From the NCBI GenBank assembly GCA_019828545.1, contig JACVRA010000303.1, positions 67,920 to 131,919 of the forward strand: a DNA stretch of 64,000 nt. Reading direction: 5' to 3'. Within the stretch, counting starts at the first letter, position 1; the number at the start of each line of letters is the position of its first letter. Origin of the DNA: Paracamarosporium sp. OC-R06-R3 (Eukaryota > Ascomycota > Dothideomycetes > Pleosporales > Didymosphaeriaceae). A model generated the notes under the pieces. That model was not told where the DNA came from, searched no databases, and was given only the letters and a program-made list of their open reading frames with translations. Shown here in pieces: positions 1 through 10,687 of this stretch. The position numbers and the translations under genes were made by a program.

Positions 1-41
1 ATTTTCTACTCGTTATTCGTTATCCTCTAGCATTGTCCTTT

Positions 42-2292
42 CTAATCGCTCCCGATACCCGCCCCCACAGGACAGTTCGGCACGTTTTCCTGCCACGCCA
101 CCTTCGCATAAGCAGGCAAATAGCTGTTCGTCGTAAATTCCTTGGGCAGATAGTAGCCCACGTCGGTCAAGCTGAAGTTACCCCCGACATCCGGCTCGTT
201 GAGCGCAGAAACGATGTTCTTCGCGATGAAATCGAGGAAGACGAGATCCACAGTATCTGGCAGGGAGCCGTTGGTAGGGAAGGAAGCATTGGCCTGGAGA
301 TCGTTGGGTTGAGAGTAGTGCGGGATAGCCTTGTGGATTGTGTCGTCGCCGTCGGTGCCGAAGTCGTCGGTGGTGGTGTAGCCTGGTGAGGGGTCGGCAA
401 CCTGGCGGCGGATTATGCGACCCTTTGAGCGTTTGGCCATGCCGGAAGCGTGGGTCAGCGGGGGGTCAAGGCAGATGTCGCGGTCAGCGAGGACAGGAGA
501 GAAATTGAAGTCAGCCGTGGAAAGATCGCGCTTCTTCTGCCAAGGACCGGCGTTCAAGACATCAAGAACCTTGGAGGCCTGGTTATAGGGCACATCGGGG
601 ATGAATTGGAACGCATCTTGAAAGGGTGATACAATGAAAGAGTCGTCGTAGGTAAAGGGTCCCTTTGCCAGGTCGAAACGCACGCTGCCTGTATTGATGA
701 TGATCAGGCGGGGGGTATCTTTCCTGGTCTCATTGATCACGACGGTGGAAAGCGCGGTTTGGAGAAGTTTGAAAAGATTGCCTTCCGCAAGGAATGGCTG
801 GCAGGTCTGACAGTAGGACTGCGGTGCACAGCCGTACAAGCTAGTGAGATTGAGCTTCTGGCGGTAAGATGTGATTGCAGATGTGATATTCTGGCCCTTA
901 GCAGTGTCGAATGTGGCATAGCTCTGGCTTCCCTCGGCGTGGTAGGCGAACGTAAGACGATTCCAGTCAAGGTATCGTCGTGCGACAAGGAGGTCAGAAG
1001 TACCTGTTGAGCTAGGAGTGCTGTAACCACTACTCGTAACATTGGTTTTGGGAGGAACGGGCTTGCGGGTTGGGTTGGGAACTCCGCTAGGCGCTTTAAC
1101 CTCGCTGTTGGAGGACTCGATACCAGATAGTGCAAGCCATCCGAGCGTCTCACAGTAGCGACCGGACTCCAGACCGGTAGCCTTAGCGTCATAGACTGCA
1201 AAGTCTCGGATATGCGAATGACCGCCGAAAGCTTGGATGGGAACATTGGGATGTACCTTGCGGATGGCATTGACCACCGTGCCGATGGTGCTGCTGGTAT
1301 CGTTTAACCTGACCGGGTTGTGCCCGGTCACCACAAAGAGATCAATAGGCTCGGTGTAGTTGACAGCATCGAGGAACCACTGCTCTTGCACGAGCGATGC
1401 GGCCTAAAAATTACCAAGTAGTCAGTATGTTGCAGAATATTTATGGATCCGAGGACAGCTCACTTTGATAACCTTGGACACGTTCGAGTTGCCAGTGAAA
1501 TCAAACAGCACACCAAAGGCCATAACTCTCAGCCCCTGCTCCGTCGTGAAGTAGCGATACTTCTTCCCGATGTACTCCCACTCGCCCGTTTGAGGGTTGC
1601 TGATCTGCACATTGCTCGTGAGATACTTGTCTCCGTAAACCTTGGAGAAGTTGGTGAAGGTCTCATAAGCAATTTCAGTAACGTAAAGCTCGTGGTTGCC
1701 AATGGTGAGAATATCATAGTCAATGTTCTCGAAGATGGCATTGGTGACATTGCCATTAGGCGAAGTAGCATCGGACAATCCAGCACCATCATGCAAATCC
1801 TAGAAGTCTTCGTCAGCGATTGCAAGGGAGGGCGTTGTTCGTGGGCGACTTGGCCTATCACGAGCATTCTGGTGGCGAGGACGGTAACATACTCCTGTGT
1901 CGACGAGCAAAAGATCCACGCCCAAATCTATGTAAATTAGCATTTCCGAAGTGAATTCGAAAATTAGGGTTGGGCTCCTTACCACGAGCCTTCTGCTTCA
2001 TAGTCTTTGTGAAGCTCACATAGTCACCCCAGTCCGCACCGTAATTCTGCTCCTTCACATGACCTTCCAGCCAGCCATGGGTATCTGTCGTATGAAGGAA
2101 GTTAATCTGTCCCCATTCGAGCGGCGCCTTGGGTCCTGCCGTAGCGTTCTGTGCATCAGGCTGCATACGCCTCACGTGACGTGTCAGCACAACATCGTGC
2201 TCCGGTTCCCCATAACAAGCATGCTCTTCACAAGCCAACGAGGCTCCGATAACGGACGCAGCGGCCACGGCCTTCGAAATCTGGATACGCAT
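42..2292 (-). CDS. Secreted calcineurin-like metallophosphoesterase / 5'-nucleotidase family protein
   Basis: Four exons on the minus strand (1983-2292, 1893-1927, 1464-1799, 42-1403) give 680 residues; all three introns have GT..AG ends and keep frame. Residues 1-20 look like a signal peptide, so the protein should enter the secretory pathway (vacuole or outside). The two-metal phosphoesterase motifs are in order: DTH at about 70-72, VDTGD at 112-116, GNHE at 149-152, TGH at 253-255 and GGHSH at 287-291. The short 35-base second exon carries part of the VDTGD motif, which supports the model. Family members hydrolyse phosphomonoesters such as nucleoside monophosphates; the substrate here is inferred, not shown. 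The long C-terminal part with many Asn glycosylation sites fits a fungal vacuolar/secreted subfamily resembling yeast YHR202W. No missing catalytic motif was seen. Confidence 0.88.
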
Positions 2293-2345
2293 CTTGAGAA
2301 CGAACGAGAAACAAGGCGAGAATTCAAGAAGCGAAGGCGCCCGGG

Positions 2346-2352
2346 TTTATAT
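2346..2352 (-). promoter_or_regulatory. TATA box of the metallophosphoesterase gene
   Basis: On the minus strand the sequence TATATAA lies about 55-60 bases upstream of the start codon at 2292. It is a close match to the eukaryotic TATA box at a plausible distance if the 5' leader is short. No mapping of the transcript start is available. Confidence 0.45.
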
Positions 2353-4508
2353 ACGTCGACGAAACGCCCCAGGGGAAGGGCCACCCGCGCCCTGGCTGCT
2401 GGAGCGCGTGTGCATGCAGGAACGGATAGCGATGAGCATGGATGCGTGCGAATTCCTATCGCGGCGATAAGCTCGCGCAAGCTTGCCGTGCTCCTCGGCG
2501 GGGAAAGCTTGACGTCGTGGTCGAGGCGTAGGACCTGCTTTTTCGGGCATAGCGCGCCCACGTGCGTGGGTGTCTCGACAAGCCGTACGCCGCGGGCCAG
2601 CTCTGGTATCGATTTTTTGCCTCCTCCGAGGAGGTAGGGTGGGTGTTTCTGTTCGGTGTCAGCGTGGAGGCGAGGTCGCACTGAAATGTCGCCGATCGTC
2701 CTGTTAGGCGTCGCTGTGTGTTGTCGAAGTCGCAAGGCATGCCGTGTTCCATGTAATCTGTACACTACCACGGATAGATCAATACTAGCGCTAGATCAAA
2801 CAAAGAATGAGAGATACCGAACATTCAGCGATCGAATCAGCTAAAATTAGGTTCATTAACCGAATCCGGTGCAAAAGTTCGTACCAGAAGATTTGTCCAC
2901 GCCCTTCAGAAATCATCAAGGCATGTATACTCCTCTTATGAAAAAGAGCTTAGAGTCCTTTCAGAAAACGCTAAGATACTTATTATCTTCTCAGCTAGTG
3001 ATAAGTCTTGAGTCTCATGGAATTAGTAATGGTCTATATGCCCCTCTGCGAAAACGACCCTAAGTTCCCCCAGACTTACCAAGAACTCAATTCAAGACCT
3101 TTTGATCCGCAGAGGGAATGTGCAGGCGTCTGCTGAGCATTTTCTCTTTATTCTTAGCTGGGAGTGTGTTAGCGTTGTGGGAGATGGGGTTTTATATATA
3201 GTAGGGATGCGGACGCGAATTGTGCATTGGAATAGGGGACCTCAATCTGTTTGATTGTATAGTGTTGTAAGTGGCGCCACCAACGTTTACCGGCAGGGAA
3301 GAAGGCTCAAACGCCTTTAGTTGAGGGGCAAAGCGACGAAACTCCGACCGGAGAATACGCCAAAGGTGGTAAGAAGTGTCTAACGGTGATGTTTACAAGT
3401 GCTAGTGTTTGGTTGTAATATGATTCCTGTCTTTTTTCAATTGGCAAGCGCATTCTTAGTGAGAACAATGCTTATCCGCCTCCTATAAAACGCTTGTGCT
3501 AATGCTTCACCCCGCCAGGTATCATGTCTCGTAGCGATCGGTATACAGAATGTATCAGATAATAGCGCTATATGTCGAAGGGATAGGAATATAAAGGCAT
3601 GCAGTAATATCTTGTTTATTTACGGTATGAATCTGGTTGGAATGCTTGTGGGGGTATCTCTTGTCGGCTTGAAGCAACGCGTCACTCACTCATGTGCTAA
3701 GATAAAACTAATTAGCGACAATATTTGTAGTTGAATCATCATATGTATATTTTGTACGGCCCGGGTATGCTAAAGGTAATAGGCAATAATGCGTTATTGG
3801 GACAGTGGCAAGAATGTCTAAGGAATAAAAGGAGAGAAGAAGTAGGCAAAGCAGACAGATAGGAGAAAGGTATGTGAAGGATGTTGGCGGCAATAAGACT
3901 CAACCTTTTACAGATTACGAGATTTATAAGGGCTATTTTTAAAGTAGAAATGGCAACAGTAAAAGGGCACAAATGATCTATACTATAGTAGGTTGGGGTT
4001 GCCAGTAAAATCATAACTTAAGAAGCAGCCTTGGTCTTTACCCACTAGGCGATCATATTTCTGGAGATATTTGCTCAATTCCTTTATATGTTTTTAAAAT
4101 AGCTGTTTTCCTTGGCTACTACAAGACACGAAGGTTCACTATGCAATCCAGCCAGTTAGATTGTTGCGCAGCATGATCGTTCAAGCCTGAGGAATATGGC
4201 ACCCAGATCCCGTCCAATCAAACCAAGATACGTGGAATCTACACATGAATTTCACACGACCTGCACAGCCACGCGGCTCACGGGTTCTTGCTAAGCAGTA
4301 AATTTAGGCACCTGGATCCTAAGGTGGGGTATATGATAACCCTCAACAATCCGTTTCATTTGAGTATTTTTTCTCTCCTATATTGCTCGCCGTACCAGCG
4401 TATCACACATAGAGCTTGGCGTGAAGTCTTGTAAAAATCTGCTATAGCAGGAATATCTGCGACATCTTCTTGACCTTGATTCAACTCCCAGCCTTGCGGC
4501 TCTGCAAC
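2353..4508. other. Gene-free stretch between the phosphoesterase and the HET pseudogene
   Basis: No reading frame here shows family motifs or a convincing start. The first 350 bases are GC-richer and belong to the promoter side of the phosphoesterase gene. From about 2850 the base composition is AT-richer, with scattered stops in all frames. I see no terminal repeats or transposase remnants. Confidence 0.5.
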
Positions 4509-6685
4509 ATGAGGTGCTATCTGTGTTTCGACTTGGTCACTAGAGAACATGAAGAGTTTCGTGAAGACATTCACGAAAAAATGTACGAATACCCTGATGA
4601 AGGCGTCGTCGATAGTGAAGAGGATAGTGATGGCGAAGACGTCGATGATAGCGAAGACGGATGGCCACTACCGACAAACGTAAAATGTACAGATCAACTC
4701 TCAGAAGATGCCTATATCGAATATAGCATCAGCGATGAAGCAGGTAGAAGACGTAGGCCCCTCTATGTTTCCTTCAAACCTTGCTCGAAGTCTCCACCAA
4801 GACGACTCAGCCAGATCCAAGCTGTCCCTCCAGCGTGAATATCAGCATATACCTCCAGAAAGGTATGTCTCAGACCCACCAATCACTTTTTCTGGCTAAA
4901 ATCACAGATAGACTCAAACATACCCAAAGACACCCCGTCATCACCATCAGCAGCAGAAGACAACGAAAATAACAAAGCCGACGAAGAGGATGAACACAAC
5001 AGCGATTGGGAAGACTACTGGGAAGACGACGAAGATGATGAAGATGACGAAGACGAAACCGCACATGTCTCTACCAAAGTGACAAAGAGTAACATCTGTG
5101 AGAAGGCTTTCTCGCAAGTCTTAGAATGGATAAAGTTGTGCGATGAACAACACTCTACCTGCAGAGTCTCCAAGGAGCCTGTTAATCTCCCACACAGAGT
5201 TATTTTCGTCGGACAAAACGACGATCATGTCAGACTTCATGTGAACAAGGGGAACGATTTAGGAAGATATACGTGTCTGAGCCACTGCTGGGGTTCTGGA
5301 AAACCACTGGTTACGACAAGAACTACACTTCCGATTTTCCAGGATAAAATTGATACGAACGAGCTCACAAGGACTTTCAGAGAGGCTATTGTTTACACAA
5401 GAAGATTGGGCTTAGTTTTATTTGGATCGACTCACTGTGCATCATGCAAGACGACGCAGCAGATTGGGAACAAGAATCGGCAAAGATGGCAGAGATATAC
5501 GAGAATGCATACCTAACGCTAGCCGCCACAGCTGCAAAAGATGGCTCGGGTGGTATCTTTCGTGAGGCGCTGACGTCGTCTGGAGAAGAGTATGAAGGTT
5601 GCGATTTGCAATACACAAGCGCCAATGGACAGCGCTATCGTGTGTATGCGAGAAGAAACATCGACCATAGGGCTTTCAGGTGCGATACCGAAGCGATGCA
5701 CAATCCTTGCACCGTTGAACTGGCGCCTCTTTTATCACGCGGATGGGTGTACCAGGAACGATATCTGTCTCCACGTATGCTACATTTCAGCTCGCAGGAG
5801 TTGATTTGGGAGTGCAACAATGTTCTTTTGTGCCAGTGCTCGCCACGTCAGCCGCATCACTGGTCTTATCGAAAGCGTGAGGCTCGTGGGGCTGACTGGC
5901 GATCTATTGTTGAGAAGTACACCACATTAGACTTGACCTATGAGCAGGACATGTTGCCAGCACTATCTGGGGTCGCCAAACACACTATAAGATTACTCAT
6001 GCAGCATGGACTATGGGGTACTTACCTTGCCGGCATGTGGAAGAGCACCATACTTCAGGATCTCACCTGGACCAGGAGTAACGATCGTCGTAAGCCTCGA
6101 CCGGCACATTACAGAGCACCCAGTTGGTCTTGGGCCTCTGTTAACGGTCCTATCAGATTTGTAAATGGCTGTGGAGATCCTATGTGTGAGGTTTTGGACG
6201 TTTCCTGTACGCAGCGAGGCTCAGATTTTACCGGTGCTGTATCTTGGGGACATCTAACCGTACAAGGTCAATTAAAACCGGCATTGCTGAAGGGTCGAAA
6301 CTGGACACCCGAACTCTAAAGCACGTGGGGCCCGGAGAATCATCTATATGTGCTACGGGAGTACTACAGCATCCACTTGCCCGACCACTCCACACTCGAC
6401 CTTGAAGTCTGCAATATCATGAGCATAGATTTTGACATTTTTCAAGGGCTGGAGGATTGTGAGGTGGGGGAAGAGACAATTTAGTTCCTACCGTTACAGG
6501 GGTGCGTAGAAGACCACGATAGCTCTGCACTCATACTTAGGCGCAGCATGGATGTTGACCAAAATTATGAACGAATTGGTATGATATCCTATGCTACGGC
6601 TCATGACGGTGCGGGCGAGGATTGGAAAGCAGTGCGCTATTTGTTTACTAAGATGCCTGGTTCAACAACTATAACCATCGTGTAA
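4509..6685 (+). pseudogene. Decayed HET-domain (heterokaryon incompatibility) gene
   Basis: The region reads as a HET-domain protein. It starts at ATG 4509 with a Cys-x-x-Cys N-terminus, followed by an acidic Asp/Glu stretch (4600-5065), the HET signature SHCWG near 5280, the IDSLCI motif near 5425 and the MAEIYENA block near 5490, then the C-terminal half. An intron at about 4864-4908 is plausible, and either a second intron or a TGA at 4836 precedes it. Three lesions follow: a missing base between about 5410 and 5422, inside the HET domain, which shifts the frame; an in-frame TAA at 6317-6319; and an in-frame TAG at 6482-6484. Reading continues after both stops with recognisable HET C-terminal sequence to TAA at 6683-6685. 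HET proteins mediate non-self recognition and cell death after hyphal fusion. As read, this copy cannot make a full protein. A sequencing error could explain the frameshift but hardly all three lesions. Confidence 0.82.
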
Positions 6686-7906
6686 ATACTATAGCATCGC
6701 TGCTTTTAATGTTCTATCTATGACTTCTCCTATCGCCTTGCTTCTAGATATTCAGTAACTCTCTACCATACCCGAGTATCTTTAGTTTTAAAGTAGACTA
6801 TTTAGTTAAGTTAAATTAAATTATACAGCGGCTGATTCATCGGATAGTTAGTGACAGAACCCTCTTGAAATATGAACTTGAGCGAGGGAGCAGCAAGATA
6901 TATTTGTAACACCTCTTCGACAACCACCTTACCTTTAGTTTGTTTCCGCATGCTGTTCCCAGTCAAACTCTCTTTCTCCCAGCTGTTGTTTCTGGCATGT
7001 GGAAGGGAGCAAGAATAGGGATTGTATCGAGTGTCGCCTGCGTCAGGGCCAGCTCATCACTAATAGTGGCTTACCGCACTGCAATCCTACCTCGACACTG
7101 TCTCAAAAGACCCTATTGAATGCCGTAATCAGCATACTGTCTCCCGGACATAGTTGAAAACACATAATGTATCCTGCATCAGTCCCTGCATAAGCAGCAG
7201 GCCGCGTACTACATTCGTGCGCTGGAGACCGCCACCGCTATTTATCGTAACTAATGTCATATCACAACACCACACCCAGTTCCTATGTCATTCCGCCTTT
7301 GTGCTGGGACGACGTCGCTGCGCGTGACCCGCATCCAACCAACACCAACGTCATAATACTTACACCAAAACATCGACGTCTACCGTACACCCGTCTTACA
7401 CGAAGCGACCAGCACCCAACTGCAACACTCAACAAGCTCATTACTACAGCTCCCAAAGTGCGGAATATCACAAACCCCCTCGGAGCCATTGTACATCGCC
7501 GCTCCTCAGCACAGGCACAGCGCGACCCAAAAAGCAAGCACATACCATCCTCCTTCATCTAGTCCATCCCTCTCCTCAGTCCATCACAACGCCCCAGCCC
7601 AGTAACCCCAGAACCAGCGGTACCAAACGCCGTGATGCAAGATAGACAAACACGATATCTGATACGATCAGTTCGAGAACAACACACAGTAGACGTAGCA
7701 CGCGTAGTACCACGAACTGTACAACGTCCCGGGTAGGGCGAGAAACACGTGACAAGTACCCACAGCCAGCGAAAGAGTAAAATCCGTATTCGTATCCGGA
7801 TATCAATGCATAGCCCCCAACACCACCCTATGTCCAAATCCACAAACGCACACAAAACGCCAACAATGCACCCAACCCATCCCAACGCCAAAAGCAAAAA
7901 CACCAC
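6686..7906. other. Gene-free stretch; guanine-poor top strand downstream of haspin
   Basis: No supported gene. From about 7254 to 7906 the top strand is A/C-rich and poor in G, which opens several spurious long frames in both directions. Because haspin is transcribed leftward and ends at 7907, the skewed part would lie in its 3' flank or untranslated region. Confidence 0.4.
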
Positions 7907-9973
7907 CTACCGCCCCTCCACATCCCCAACACCAACCCACCTCTCCTCCATAGCAAGCACAACCAACTCCTTCACGCTCCCCAGCGCCTCCCTTCCACCC
8001 AACACCGCGGGTTCCAAAAGCCCCGCCACCCTCCGCAAAACCTTATACAGTTTCACCGCCCTACGTACCGCCCTCCCCTTCTCCTCCTCGCTAACCTCCA
8101 CATTGCGCAGGATCTGCGTGCTCGACAGGTCACCGGGCTCGTTGCCGCAGTCAGAAAGGTGCGAGAGGAGTTGGTGCAGGATGAAGTGGGTCCAGACGAG
8201 GTTTGTTTTTGGGTGGAAGGCGCGCCAGATGTTCGGTGGGGGTGTGGTGTGTTTTGTGGGTGAGGGGTGCCGGGTGGAGGTTTCGTTGTCGGAGTCGGAG
8301 TCGAAGCGGATGTGTTGGGGGTTCTTCCGCGGGGAGCGGCGCGGGGTGGCGGGGAGGTGAGAGGATGCTGACTTTGACTTTGATGGGGGCTTGAGAGGGT
8401 TGTTGGTGAACACGGCGTTGCGCATGTAGCGGTATATTTCGTATTGGTATTCTTCTGAGGCGTCGCCGGTGAAGAGGGAGGCGTCTTTGTTTAGGTCGAG
8501 GAAGGCTACTTCTTGATGGGTGGACGGGGAGCTAGATGAAGATGCGGAGAAGGAAGAGTCGAGCGTTGCGGATGAGGAGCGGCGGGAGGAAGACAACGAT
8601 ACGTCCGCGCGGGACAACGTGTAGTCGATGACTGTGGTTTCCAGGCCTGTGAAGCCGAGTTTTCGGCGTACTGGGTCCTTGATGATGGGGTTTACGAGGT
8701 CTTCTGCTGACTCGGACCGCGATGAGCGGATGCAGATGTTTTCTAGGTGCAGGTCGCGGTGCTCGAAGCGGCATGCTTCCTCGGCTTTTGCAACGCTCAG
8801 ACAGACGCCCCAGAATACGTCCCACACTTCCCACACGGTGCTCAGACCACCCTTGTCCATGACTTTCTCGACATCCGTGCCGGCATCCTGCATCTCAATG
8901 ACAGCCCAAAGTTGCATATCATCGTAGCTGGCTTTGAGGCCGGGATCCGGAAACTCGCTCTTCTTGCCCCGTGGCCGTGCCTTATTCCACGCTTTCCAAG
9001 CATCAATAAATGCTTTCGAAGGTCGCCCTTGGAGCACCGTAAGCTCCCGGAAATTGGTGAAACCCGGGATGTAGTTGAGGTTCTGGAGGAGCTTAACCTC
9101 CGAGTGCACATCGTCAACATGCGATTTCCATGCATCCTCCTCTTCCCGTGCTTCCCTCTCCTTCTCAGCCTGAGCATCCGGATTTCGGGTTCTCCGTGGC
9201 TTTGGATTACTCCTCAAGGGCGCATTAGGGGGGCTCCGTAAGGGTACAAGCTTCAGTACAGACTCCTTCATTGAACTACACGCGTTGCTTGAAGCTGACA
9301 GGCGATACACCTCCGAAAAAGAAGCCTCTGCAATCTTGGCTATGGTGAAATGCGGTTCAAGCGAGGCTGACCATTGTTTGAACGGCATGATTTCCCTCCC
9401 ATAGCTTTGGAGCGACAGTAACGGCGATACATAAGATGCGTACGGGTCTTCAGGATCGGGCGTAGGGTCCGGAGTAGGAAGCGGCGCCATCGGTTTCGAT
9501 TTGGGTATCACCACAGCCTTCATCTTGCGGGGGCGTGTCGAAGTTGCTGATCCTGTTTGCTTGACCGGTAGCTCTGAAGTTTGCTCCTCCACGTCACCCT
9601 TCTTGTTCTTCTTCGAGCTCGCCTTCGCAGCAGTTTGTCTAGTTTTCCGAGACCTCCCATTTCGTTCCTGCGGCTCTTCGCTCTCTCGATCGACGTCCAG
9701 AGTCCCACCAATCTTCAAACCGCCCAAACTCCCCACCAACCCATCTACACCCCCCTCGTCCTCTTCCTCCCGCTCTTCTTCGCTCTTCTTCACACTCCTC
9801 GCCTTCTGCTCTTCCTCTCTCCCCCTCACACTCCTCGCCTCCCTCTCCCCATCCACCTCACCCCGCCCCGTCAAACCTCCCTCCTCCACCTCTTTCCTCG
9901 GACTAATAAACCGCGCATACCCAACCGCAGGCTTAGCAACCGCGCGCTTCCCATAGACCTGTTTCGGCGGCAT
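7907..9973 (-). CDS. Haspin-like serine/threonine kinase
   Basis: Single exon, 688 residues from ATG 9973. The open frame continues 29 codons upstream of this ATG, but the conserved-looking start (MPPKQVYGKR) and the lack of motifs upstream favour 9973. The N-terminal third is charged and low in complexity, as is usual for haspins. The kinase domain lies in the C-terminal half: a glycine-loop remnant with FSEVYRL, the VLKLVPL beta-3 strand, the EVKLL helix, the catalytic loop HRDLHLEN near residue 405, and VIDYTLSR near 448. In haspins DYT replaces the usual DFG, so this motif is diagnostic. Haspin phosphorylates histone H3 Thr3 at mitotic centromeres and helps recruit the chromosomal passenger complex. 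A Ser-rich insertion follows the DYT motif. Confidence 0.9.
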   Translation of the reverse strand: MPPKQVYGKRAVAKPAVGYARFISPRKEVEEGGLTGRGEVDGEREARSVRGREEEQKARSVKKSEEEREEEDEGGVDGLVGSLGGLKIGGTLDVDRESEEPQERNGRSRKTRQTAAKASSKKNKKGDVEEQTSELPVKQTGSATSTRPRKMKAVVIPKSKPMAPLPTPDPTPDPEDPYASYVSPLLSLQSYGREIMPFKQWSASLEPHFTIAKIAEASFSEVYRLSASSNACSSMKESVLKLVPLRSPPNAPLRSNPKPRRTRNPDAQAEKEREAREEEDAWKSHVDDVHSEVKLLQNLNYIPGFTNFRELTVLQGRPSKAFIDAWKAWNKARPRGKKSEFPDPGLKASYDDMQLWAVIEMQDAGTDVEKVMDKGGLSTVWEVWDVFWGVCLSVAKAEEACRFEHRDLHLENICIRSSRSESAEDLVNPIIKDPVRRKLGFTGLETTVIDYTLSRADVSLSSSRRSSSATLDSSFSASSSSSPSTHQEVAFLDLNKDASLFTGDASEEYQYEIYRYMRNAVFTNNPLKPPSKSKSASSHLPATPRRSPRKNPQHIRFDSDSDNETSTRHPSPTKHTTPPPNIWRAFHPKTNLVWTHFILHQLLSHLSDCGNEPGDLSSTQILRNVEVSEEEKGRAVRRAVKLYKVLRRVAGLLEPAVLGGREALGSVKELVVLAMEERWVGVGDVEGR

Positions 9974-10687
9974 ATTCGCGACGTTCGCGCGTAAACGAAG
10001 GGCGGAGATTAGGATATCTCGGATCGTGGACGTGAGGTGTGGTGCGGCGAAGTGGCGCAAGGGTCTGTTTAGCGGGTTGCCGTAGGGAGCTTAGCGCGCG
10101 GTGTTGGCGGGGCAACGGCGCGGCCAGCACCACGCGTGCGTGCGTCATGGGTGATCTTGGTTTTTGGAGAACGTGTGGAAGGGTCACGAGGGGAGGAGGT
10201 GCGGAGGGATGAGATGGGGTAATTGGAGGGGGGAGAAAGACACGGGAGCACAAAAGATTACAATTACTCTGGCGTGTATACCGACGTCCACCCGTAGCTC
10301 ATACACATACAACGATGTGTCCTGTCAATCAAAGGCCCCAGTACCTAGCTCGTACGAGCCCTTCTACCCATTCTCAGCAGACCAACAAAAAAGCGAAAGC
10401 GAAAGCAAAAGCACACGGGCAAGGGAATCCATGTCCCCACGGACCCCACCACCCCATTTCCTCCCAAAATGAAAAAAAAGGTCAATCGCTAGAGAACAAG
10501 AACGCTGCAAAGAACGACAAATATACCAGTTGGTATGTGGTAGACACAAGGAAATCCCAATTGATGCAGAACCGGTAAATGCGTGGTGATGGATGGTGAT
10601 GTGACAATTTACAGCCAATGGAAAACTTTTGGTAACAGGTGATGGTATCAGTGTGATTGATGGACAGTGGAGGAAGGCAAAGGGAAC
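9974..10687. other. Intergenic: haspin promoter side and SSK1 3' flank
   Basis: Both neighbours are on the minus strand, so this 0.7 kb holds the haspin promoter and the SSK1 terminator region. An AAAGCG/AAAGCA-type purine tract lies at 10387-10415. No gene was recognised. Confidence 0.5.
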
